Below, piece by piece: positions 7,606 through 12,086 of a DNA stretch of 12,086 nt. Numbering within the stretch: position 1 is the stretch's first letter; the number at the start of each line of letters is the position of its first letter. The stretch is taken from assembly GCA_016938425.1 (NCBI GenBank), contig JAFGUR010000023.1, positions 1 through 12,086 of the forward strand, in the 5' to 3' direction. Under the pieces are notes generated by a model. That model was not told where the DNA came from and ran no database searches. It saw only the letters and a program-made list of their open reading frames with translations. Source of the DNA: Fusobacteriaceae bacterium. GTDB taxonomy: Bacteria; Fusobacteriota; Fusobacteriia; Fusobacteriales; Fusobacteriaceae. The position numbers and the translations under genes were made by a program.

Positions 7606-8703
7606 CTATTTAGTTTTTCCTACTACACCTTCTACTAACCAATCAAATGCTAGCATTTCTTCATCAGTCATTTTTGATCCTGCTGCAACTTTAACATTTC
7701 CATTTTGATTTTTAACTGGCCCCATAAATACATCAAATTCACCAGATAAAAGTTTTGCTCTTTCACTTTCTATTAACTCTTTTGCACCCTCTGGAGCATT
7801 TGAAGTTAGAGGAGCTATGTCAACAACATTATCAGTCATTGACCCCCAGTAAGATTTATTTGTCCATGTTCCATCTTTTATTGATTTCACTTGAGAAACG
7901 AAATATGGTCCCCAGTTCCATACTGCAGATGTCATATTCGCTTTTGGAGCTACTTTAGACATATCTGTATTATATCCAATTGAGAAAACGCCTTTTTCTT
8001 CTGCAGCTTGTTGTGGCCCTGCTGTATCTTGATGTTGACCAATAACATCTGCCCCTTTATCTATTAATGCTACTGCAGCATCTTTTTCTTTTGCAGGGTC
8101 ATACCAAGTATTTGTCCAAACAACTTCTACCGTTGCGTTAGGATTAGCTTTTTTTACTCCTAAAGTAAAAGCATTAAGTCCTCTTATACATTCAGGAATA
8201 GGGAAAGCTGCTACATAACCAATTTTATTTGATTTTGTTTTTAATCCTGCAACTAAACCAGTTAAATATCTTGCTTGATACATTCTACCAAAATAATTTG
8301 ACATATTTTCTGTAGTTTTATAACCTGAGCAATGTAAAAACTTTACATTAGGAAATTCTTTAGATAATTCTTCTATATAATCCATATAACCAAAACTTGT
8401 AGCAAAAATAACAGTTGCTCCTTGATCAATCATATTTTTAGCAACTTCTTTTACTTCGGGTCCTTCAGGAACACTTTCTTTAAAAATAGTTTTAACTCCA
8501 GTTTCTTTTTCTAAATAAAGTCTGCCTTGATCTTGAGCATAACTATATCCTCCATCACCAACAGGACCAACATAAATAAATCCTACTGTCATTTGCTCTT
8601 CTCCAGCATTATTTTTCGCTGTAGATTTCTCTTCTTTCGCCCCACCACAAGCTGTTAATAATAAAGTAAATAACATTAAAGCTAATAAAATAGCTTTCTT
8701 CAT
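7606..8703 (-). CDS. BMP-family (PnrA/BmpA-like) substrate-binding lipoprotein of ABC importer
   Basis: A 365-residue exported lipoprotein: basic MKK start, hydrophobic core and lipobox LTAC with lipidated C19, then a polar linker (GGAKEEKS) and a periplasmic-binding fold. Typical BMP-family stretches are VGPVGDGGYSYAQDQG near the N-terminus of the mature part, IGYVAAFPIPE, VWTNTWYDPAKE and GQHQDTAGPQQAAEEKG. Relatives bind purine nucleosides (Treponema PnrA, B. subtilis NupN), though other BMP proteins bind other ligands. The guanine riboswitch upstream supports a purine ligand here; that is inference. ATG at 8703 is preceded by AGGAGG with a 9-nt spacer. It is the first gene of the operon with the ATPase and two permeases, and has a leader of about 150 nt with several hairpins after the aptamer. 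Confidence 0.93.
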   Translation of the reverse strand: MKKAILLALMLFTLLLTACGGAKEEKSTAKNNAGEEQMTVGFIYVGPVGDGGYSYAQDQGRLYLEKETGVKTIFKESVPEGPEVKEVAKNMIDQGATVIFATSFGYMDYIEELSKEFPNVKFLHCSGYKTTENMSNYFGRMYQARYLTGLVAGLKTKSNKIGYVAAFPIPECIRGLNAFTLGVKKANPNATVEVVWTNTWYDPAKEKDAAVALIDKGADVIGQHQDTAGPQQAAEEKGVFSIGYNTDMSKVAPKANMTSAVWNWGPYFVSQVKSIKDGTWTNKSYWGSMTDNVVDIAPLTSNAPEGAKELIESERAKLLSGEFDVFMGPVKNQNGNVKVAAGSKMTDEEMLAFDWLVEGVVGKTK

Positions 8704-8743
8704 AAAAAATCTCCTCCTATATTGTGTTTTGTGTATTAAAATT

Positions 8744-8760
8744 AAAGGGAATATCCCTTT
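8744..8760 (-). terminator. Second terminator-like hairpin in importer leader
   Basis: 7-bp stem AAAGGGA/TCCCTTT with 3-nt loop, followed in the minus-strand RNA by AAUUUUAAUA. It sits about 40 nt before the lipoprotein start, downstream of the riboswitch terminator (8811-8841) and of another AT-rich stem (8794-8811). The U tail is weak; it could be a back-up terminator or a structure that affects translation. Confidence 0.35.
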
Positions 8761-8810
8761 GTTAACTAAAATAAAAGGCTTTTAACCTTAATTATACTTA
8801 TTTGTAAGTA

Positions 8811-8841
8811 TAAAAATAACCTGTAATTAAAAACTACAGGT
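8811..8841 (-). terminator. Riboswitch-1 intrinsic terminator (expression platform)
   Basis: In the minus-strand RNA, ACCTGTA (8841-8835) pairs with TACAGGT (8825-8819) across a 9-nt AU loop and is followed by UAUUUUUAU. The 5' arm is shared with a competing antiterminator stem (8838-8856), so this is the OFF structure expected when guanine is bound. The stem is short (7 bp), so the strength of termination is uncertain. Confidence 0.6.
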
Positions 8842-8856
8842 ATACACAGTACACCT
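8838..8856 (-). promoter_or_regulatory. Riboswitch-1 antiterminator stem
   Basis: In the minus-strand RNA, AGGUGUAC (8856-8849) can pair with GUAUACCU (8845-8838): 8 bp including one G-U, 3-nt loop UGU. The first two bases (A8856, G8855) are the last two of the aptamer P1 3' strand, and the last four belong to the terminator 5' arm. It is thus exclusive with both P1 and the terminator, which is the ON conformation without ligand. Derived by hand pairing, no energy calculation. Confidence 0.55.
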
Positions 8857-8917
8857 CATAGTTAGCCATTTACGGTGGCTTGTAGATACGATGGTCCATA
8901 TTACCAAAATATATGAG
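8855..8917 (-). promoter_or_regulatory. Guanine-class purine riboswitch aptamer 1 (controls the ABC importer)
   Basis: A 63-nt minus-strand aptamer with the purine riboswitch plan: P1 CTCATA/TATGAG; P2 TGGT/ACCA with loop AATATGG; J2/3 containing ATCTAC; P3 AGCC/GGCT with loop ACCGTAAAT; J3/1 AACTATG. The GG in loop 2 and CC in loop 3 are the conserved loop-loop contact. The base equivalent to position 74 of B. subtilis xpt is C, which predicts guanine rather than adenine recognition. In J2/3 the position equivalent to U48 is A. The aptamer starts 5 nt after the xpt stop codon and is followed by an antiterminator, terminator and the importer operon. Confidence 0.92.
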
Positions 8918-8922
8918 ATTAA

Positions 8923-9492
8923 TTATTTTAATTTTATTATATTGTTTTCTAAGGCTTCAACTATTGCTAAACTTTCTAATTTAATTCCTTTTTCAAGAAG
9001 CCTTTGTCTACCACTTTGAAAACCTTTTTCAATTACTATTCCAATACCCTTAACATTTGCTCCAGCTTCTTTGACTAAATCAATTAACCCTAAAGAAGCA
9101 TTTCCATGAGCTAAAAAATCATCTACTATTAATACATTATCTTTTTCGCTTAAAAATTCTTTTGATAAACAAATATCATAATAAGAATCCTTTGTAAAAG
9201 AATAAATTTTACTTGTTAAAACACCATCTATTAAAGTAGATGGTCTCTTCTTTTTTGCAAAAACCATTGGGACATCAAATGCTAGAGCAGTCATAATTGC
9301 CACCGCAATTCCAGAAGCTTCAATAGTCAAGATTTTAGTAATGTTGTCATATTCAAATCTTTTCTTAAATTCTTTTCCCACCTCCATCATCAAATTACCA
9401 TCAATTTGGTGATTTAAAAAAGAATCAACTTTTAAAATTCCAGAAGATACAACTTTTCCATCTTCTAAAATTCTATCTTTTAAGAGTTTCAT
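8923..9492 (-). CDS. xpt: Xanthine phosphoribosyltransferase
   Basis: A 189-residue cytoplasmic PRTase of the expected length. It converts xanthine (and to some extent guanine) plus PRPP to XMP/GMP in purine salvage. Seen in the sequence: FLNHQID (25-31), ILTIEASGIAVA (54-65), the hood-side KKKRPSTL (80-87), and the PRPP-binding motif VLIVDDFLAHGNA (120-132) with acidic D124-D125. FLNHQID and VLIVDDFLA-type motifs separate Xpt from adenine and hypoxanthine enzymes. ATG at 9492 follows GGAGG with a 6-nt spacer; that ribosome binding site comes directly after the U tract of the riboswitch terminator. It has its own guanine riboswitch, the classical arrangement for xpt. In B. subtilis xpt is followed by the xanthine permease pbuX; here the next unit is instead a nucleoside-type ABC importer with its own switch. 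Confidence 0.95.
   Translation of the reverse strand: MKLLKDRILEDGKVVSSGILKVDSFLNHQIDGNLMMEVGKEFKKRFEYDNITKILTIEASGIAVAIMTALAFDVPMVFAKKKRPSTLIDGVLTSKIYSFTKDSYYDICLSKEFLSEKDNVLIVDDFLAHGNASLGLIDLVKEAGANVKGIGIVIEKGFQSGRQRLLEKGIKLESLAIVEALENNIIKLK
8936..8963 (-). promoter_or_regulatory. Candidate promoter for the importer operon inside the 3' end of xpt
   Basis: A perfect TATAAT (8941-8936) lies within the last codons of xpt and would start RNA around 8929, about 12 nt before the aptamer, a spacing similar to that proposed for riboswitch 2. The -35 is poor: TAGTTG (8963-8958) at a 16-nt spacer. In AT-rich DNA a lone TATAAT is weak evidence; readthrough from xpt is the alternative source of transcription. 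Confidence 0.35.
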
Positions 9493-9503
9493 TAATTTCC
9501 TCC

Positions 9504-9548
9504 AAAAAAAAAGTATATGTCTTTTAAACGCTAAAAAGACATATACTT
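9504..9548 (-). terminator. Riboswitch-2 intrinsic terminator upstream of xpt
   Basis: 15-bp perfect stem (AAGTATATGTCTTTT, 9548-9534, with its complement 9525-9511), 8-nt loop, and in the minus-strand RNA the 3' arm runs into nine U (9512-9504) that end directly at the GGAGG of xpt. A textbook rho-independent terminator. Forming it would both stop transcription and lie against the ribosome binding site. Confidence 0.9.
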
Positions 9549-9575
9549 AAATATAATATAGTTTAAGTATTATCT
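9537..9575 (-). promoter_or_regulatory. Riboswitch-2 antiterminator stem
   Basis: In the minus-strand RNA AUACUUAAA (9570-9562) pairs perfectly with UUUAAGUAU (9551-9543). Across a small internal loop, AGAU (9575-9572) can pair with GUCU (9540-9537), adding four pairs. A9575 and G9574 are the last two bases of P1's 3' strand, and 9548-9537 is most of the terminator 5' arm. The structure is therefore exclusive with P1 and with the terminator: ON without guanine, OFF with it. Hand-derived pairing. Confidence 0.65.
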
Positions 9576-9636
9576 CATAGCCAGCTATTTAAGGTAGCTT
9601 GTAGAAACTTTCGACCATATTACGAAATTATATGAG
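9574..9636 (-). promoter_or_regulatory. Guanine-class purine riboswitch aptamer 2 (controls xpt)
   Basis: 63-nt minus-strand aptamer: P1 CTCATA/TATGAG; P2 TTTCG/CGAAA enclosing TAATATGGT; J2/3 with the consensus TTTCTAC; P3 AGCT/AGCT with loop ACCTTAAAT; J3/1 GGCTATG. Loop GG (L2) and CC (L3) can make the tertiary contact. The base equivalent to C74 of B. subtilis xpt is C, predicting guanine. The neighbouring J3/1 position equivalent to A73 is G here, unlike the reference and unlike aptamer 1. It lies about 80 nt upstream of xpt's start region. Confidence 0.93.
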
Positions 9637-9657
9637 TAATTTTATTAATTTTTATAT

Positions 9658-9686
9658 AAAATACCACATTGCTCAAAAAAAAGCAA
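9658..9686 (-). promoter_or_regulatory. Candidate promoter of the xpt riboswitch unit
   Basis: TTGCTT (9686-9681), 17-nt spacer, and TATTTT (9663-9658) preceded by TGG, an extended -10. Predicted start near 9651, about 15 nt before aptamer P1, as expected for a riboswitch leader. The -35 lies in a small AT-rich stem (ATTGCT/AGCAAT, 9668-9687), which could also be a weak terminator for the lipoprotein gene upstream. Confidence 0.5.
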
Positions 9687-9710
9687 TTCTTTTCTATTTA
9701 AATTTAAAAT

Positions 9711-10136
9711 TTAATTAATTGATTTTAAAATTCCATTTTGAAAATAACAAGTATAACTATTATATTTCCACTCTTCTTTAATACCAAAATCATTTAAAGA
9801 TTGTTTTTTTTCTAAAGGTGTTCCTATACTTGCAAAGACTTCTTCTTTATACATACCTATTTCAATTTTTCCTTTTTGAATTAAATCTTTTTTATAGATA
9901 TCTAAATAAGAAGAGTTTCTTATAAATGTTTCTCTTCTAACTTCATCTTGATCCATAGGATAATAAGAAGTTCTAATATATTTTTCAATATCCTCAAAGA
10001 CTGGAGCATTTTTAACTTCCGAATTTATTTTTTTAATTTGAAGTCTCTTTGAAGAACTCTTCTTTTTTATTGAAAATTTAGAACAACTTGTAAATAAGAA
10101 AACTATAGTTAAACTAAATAGAAAAAGTTTTTTCAT
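9711..10136 (-). CDS. Small lipoprotein with BamE/SmpA-like C-terminal domain
   Basis: 141 residues from the ATG at 10136, chosen because AAGGAGA sits six bases upstream and MKKLFLFSLTIVFLFTSC is a clean lipoprotein signal (C18 lipidated); the in-frame ATG at 10157 would put seven extra charged residues before it. After a basic linker (IKKKSSSKR), the C-terminal half matches the BamE/SmpA-like pattern: IEIGM (91-95), EEV, GTP (105-107), EEWKY with W123 and a closing F-x-NG (132-135). In proteobacteria BamE is an outer-membrane assembly lipoprotein, but this fold also occurs in unrelated small lipoproteins, so the role here is open. The domain makes an outer membrane likely. It starts one base after the pncB stop codon, so it is co-transcribed and probably translationally coupled. 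Confidence 0.75.
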   Translation of the reverse strand: MKKLFLFSLTIVFLFTSCSKFSIKKKSSSKRLQIKKINSEVKNAPVFEDIEKYIRTSYYPMDQDEVRRETFIRNSSYLDIYKKDLIQKGKIEIGMYKEEVFASIGTPLEKKQSLNDFGIKEEWKYNSYTCYFQNGILKSIN

Positions 10137-10137
10137 T

Positions 10138-11640
10138 TTATTCTCCTTCAATTTCATCGTTTATTTTTTCAATTAAACTATATTTTAAATCATACAAATC
10201 ATTTGAAATATTTACTTTATATTTATGTTGAAATTTAAGTCTTTTATGCTCTTCAGAAAGAGTTTTTAAAGAATAAAAATAATAATCTCTTTGCTTTTCA
10301 ATATTGTTAAAGTAATCAACATCATAAATTTTTTGACCATTTTTAATAAAATGATTTGTAAGAACTTTATAAGTATAAGAATCCTTTTGGAAAATTGTTT
10401 TCTTAAATCTTTCTCCTTCTGACCTGAAAACATATTTCTCTTGTTTTTCTATAATTTCTAAGTCAGAGTCTCCATTCATTAAAACAATTAAATCTCCACA
10501 CGCTTCATTATTCATATAAAATCTTATTACTTTTTTAAAAGAAGGATTTGAAATTTTTATACTATCTTCTGATAATTTTATCAAAGGAGAGTTGTTAATC
10601 TCAGAAATTTTATAAACTCCCCCAAAGCAAGGATTACTTTTACTTACAGCAATAGTGTCTCCTACACCAAAAAAATCAACTTTAGCTTGTTGTTCTTTTA
10701 ATGACAATATTAACTCTTCGTTTAAACCATTTGTTAAAGTAATGGTTGCTTTATTTAAATTTGCTTTTATAAACTCATTTTTTGCATATTTTGATAAATA
10801 AGCTAAATCTCCAGAATCAATTCTAATACCATAAAGCCCTTTATAGTTATCATCAATTCCGTTATTTTTAAAAGCTTTTATTGCATTTTTTACACCACTT
10901 TTTACACTATAAGTGTCAACTAATAAAATTAAACTAGCATTTTTTTCTTTTCTCCCTGTAATAAAAGAGGAAAAAGAATTATATTCTGCTTCAATTCCTA
11001 CCCCAAAAGATTGGACATACGAATGAGACATGGTACCAATACTAGGAATTCCAAATTTTAATTCTGTTATTAAATTTGAATGATTATAGCAACCAGCAAT
11101 TATACTTGCCTTATTTCCGTATAGTGCGCTGTCAAACCCATGAGCTCTTCTTGTACCAAAGGCTGAAACAGGAATATCCCCTGCAGCTCTAGTTACTCTT
11201 GATGTTTTAGATGCAATAGCCATTTGATAATTCATCATATTTAATATAGGAGTTTCTAAAATTTTTCCTTCAATTAAAGGGGCTTTAATTGTTAAAACAG
11301 GTTCATTTGGATAGCAAATTTCGCCATCTTTTAGCCCATATATGTCTCCAGTGAATTTTAAATTGCATAAATATTCTAAGAGATTTTTATCATCTATTAA
11401 ATCTTTATAATATCTTTTTTTTTCTTGATAGTTTGTAGAATTTATTATTTCTATAAACTCTAAAACTTCTGCAACTCCACTTACCACAGCAAAACCGTCA
11501 TCTTCAGTCTTTCTAAAAAAGAAATCAAAAGTTCCTATAGAGTTTTCCATATTATTTTTTAAATATACATCACTTTCTGTATATTGATATCTATCAGAAT
11601 TAACTATCTTAGCAAAATCTCTTAAAATTTCTCTCGTCAC
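10138..11640 (-). CDS. pncB: Nicotinate phosphoribosyltransferase
   Basis: A 500-residue cytoplasmic enzyme of the longer, Gram-positive-type PncB group. It makes nicotinate mononucleotide from nicotinate and PRPP, usually with ATP hydrolysis, in NAD salvage. Seen: KTSRVTRAAG (145-154), FGTRRAHG (161-168), the GTMSHS segment (202-207) with H206 as the likely phosphorylated histidine, RIDSGDL (273-279) and phosphate-binding FGVGDT (324-329). The start is GTG at 11640; GAGGTGA six bases upstream supports it and no better ATG is near. The gene ends one base before the BamE-like lipoprotein. A near-consensus promoter lies about 70 nt upstream. No operator or riboswitch was recognised in its leader. 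It sits beside purine salvage genes, which share PRPP as substrate. Confidence 0.93.
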   Translation of the reverse strand: MTREILRDFAKIVNSDRYQYTESDVYLKNNMENSIGTFDFFFRKTEDDGFAVVSGVAEVLEFIEIINSTNYQEKKRYYKDLIDDKNLLEYLCNLKFTGDIYGLKDGEICYPNEPVLTIKAPLIEGKILETPILNMMNYQMAIASKTSRVTRAAGDIPVSAFGTRRAHGFDSALYGNKASIIAGCYNHSNLITELKFGIPSIGTMSHSYVQSFGVGIEAEYNSFSSFITGRKEKNASLILLVDTYSVKSGVKNAIKAFKNNGIDDNYKGLYGIRIDSGDLAYLSKYAKNEFIKANLNKATITLTNGLNEELILSLKEQQAKVDFFGVGDTIAVSKSNPCFGGVYKISEINNSPLIKLSEDSIKISNPSFKKVIRFYMNNEACGDLIVLMNGDSDLEIIEKQEKYVFRSEGERFKKTIFQKDSYTYKVLTNHFIKNGQKIYDVDYFNNIEKQRDYYFYSLKTLSEEHKRLKFQHKYKVNISNDLYDLKYSLIEKINDEIEGE

Positions 11641-11707
11641 TTATAATCACCTCAAATTAGTATAATAATCCATAAATCATTTATAAAATTACGATATTTC
11701 TTCAGAA

Positions 11708-11736
11708 ATTATAACACTAAAACCTTAACTTTACAA
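11708..11736 (-). promoter_or_regulatory. Promoter of pncB
   Basis: TTGTAA (11736-11731), exact 17-nt spacer, and perfect TATAAT (11713-11708) preceded by TGT, an extended -10. Predicted start near 11701, giving a leader of about 60 nt to the GTG start codon. Confidence 0.72.
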
Positions 11737-11955
11737 GAATTAAGAGATTTAAAATTGTAATTAAATAATCAACTATATGTCTACGTTATCTCTAAAAATA
11801 AATTTAAGTAAGAAATAATTATCTTAATTAATTTTTTTTACAATTTTTAAAAAATCGCTTTATTAAAAACATATATTTTTTTAACAACAATCAATTGATT
11901 TCTTTAAATCCCTAGTATTTGTTAGAAAAAACATGAAAATATTTTAAAAAAACTG

Positions 11956-11984
11956 TTGACACTTTACGTATCTTGTGATATTAT
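11956..11984 (+). promoter_or_regulatory. Promoter of tRNA-Gly
   Basis: Perfect TTGACA (11956-11961), 17-nt spacer, TATTAT (11979-11984) preceded by TGA (extended -10). Transcription should start near 11991. A small hairpin TGTCC/GGACA (11991-12004) then forms the 5' leader just before the mature tRNA end. Confidence 0.85.
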
Positions 11985-12014
11985 TACTCTTGTCCTAAGG
12001 GACACCAACAGTGA

Positions 12015-12086
12015 GCGGGAGTAGCTCAGTTGGTAGAGCGTCAGCCTTCCAAGCTGAATGTCGCGAGTTCGACCCTCGTCTCCCGC
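12015..12086 (+). tRNA. tRNA-Gly, anticodon TCC
   Basis: 72-nt cloverleaf: perfect 7-bp acceptor GCGGGAG/CTCCCGC, D arm GCTC..GAGC, anticodon stem TCAGC/GCTGA with loop CTTCCAA (anticodon TCC, reading GGA and by wobble other GGN), variable loop ATGTC, and T arm with GTTCGACC. The window ends at the discriminator-side end of the acceptor stem, so whether CCA is encoded, and whether more tRNAs follow, cannot be seen. Confidence 0.95.

Larger units (their letters stand above)
11641..12014. other. Divergent intergenic region between pncB and tRNA-Gly
   Basis: 374 bp, very AT-rich, without an open frame of note. It contains the pncB ribosome binding site and promoter at the left and the tRNA promoter at the right. 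From about 11740 to 11930 I see no gene, riboswitch or clear repeat. A run of A/T tracts (11936-11952) just before the tRNA -35 box could act as an UP element. Confidence 0.6.

Noticed and set aside
6597..7958. Short plus-strand frames at 6597-6794 and 7755-7958
   Set aside because: Both are antisense to conserved ATPase and binding-protein sequence and lack ribosome binding sites.
8855..9636. The two similar 63-bp segments as a direct repeat or mobile-element ends
   Set aside because: The shared bases are exactly the conserved purine-aptamer positions, and differing stems keep pairing, so they are two riboswitches, not a simple repeat.
9668..9687. Stem ATTGCT/AGCAAT as terminator of the pncB-lipoprotein unit
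   Set aside because: Six weak pairs with the U run in the loop rather than after the stem; it is better explained as part of the xpt promoter region.
10137..10157. ATG at 10157 as the start of the BamE-like lipoprotein
   Set aside because: It adds seven charged residues before the signal peptide and would overlap pncB; the ATG at 10136 has an ideally spaced AAGGAGA.

Overview
The window is AT-rich, uses Shine-Dalgarno starts and reads like a chromosome segment from the Fusobacteria (Fusobacterium or a close relative). This is inferred from low GC, Clostridium-like enzymes (multidomain flavodiiron protein, Firmicutes-type PncB, guanine riboswitches) and a lipoprotein with a BamE/SmpA-like domain, which suggests an outer membrane. 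No marker gene fixes the genus. I see no insertion sequence, CRISPR array, phage gene or defence system.

Layout. At 1-2502 (+) lies the 3' part of a large flavodiiron protein fused to a short-spaced rubredoxin and an NADH:rubredoxin oxidoreductase, closed by a strong bidirectional hairpin. A possible decayed gene remnant (2536-2683, -) abuts that hairpin. From there to about 11.7 kb all genes are on the minus strand. Reading in transcription order from the right: pncB plus a BamE-like lipoprotein (11640-9711); guanine riboswitch 2 and xpt (9636-8923); guanine riboswitch 1 and a four-gene BMP-type ABC importer (8917-4028: binding lipoprotein, double ATPase, two permeases); then a MalY/PatB-type PLP enzyme (3891-2725). 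A tRNA-Gly(TCC) with a near-consensus promoter closes the window on the plus strand, divergent from pncB.

How it works together. The core is a purine salvage module: the ABC importer brings in what is probably a purine nucleoside or base, and Xpt converts xanthine/guanine to nucleotides with PRPP. Each unit has its own guanine-class aptamer, antiterminator and intrinsic terminator, so both should switch off when guanine is plentiful. PncB next door also uses PRPP, for NAD salvage from nicotinate. The flavodiiron enzyme (O2 reduction) and the MalY/PatB enzyme (probable C-S lyase) are separate functions of an anaerobe.

The most interesting material is regulatory: two guanine switches on either side of xpt with the same P1-invading antiterminator design, the second starting 5 nt after the xpt stop codon, and an extra set of hairpins in the importer leader.
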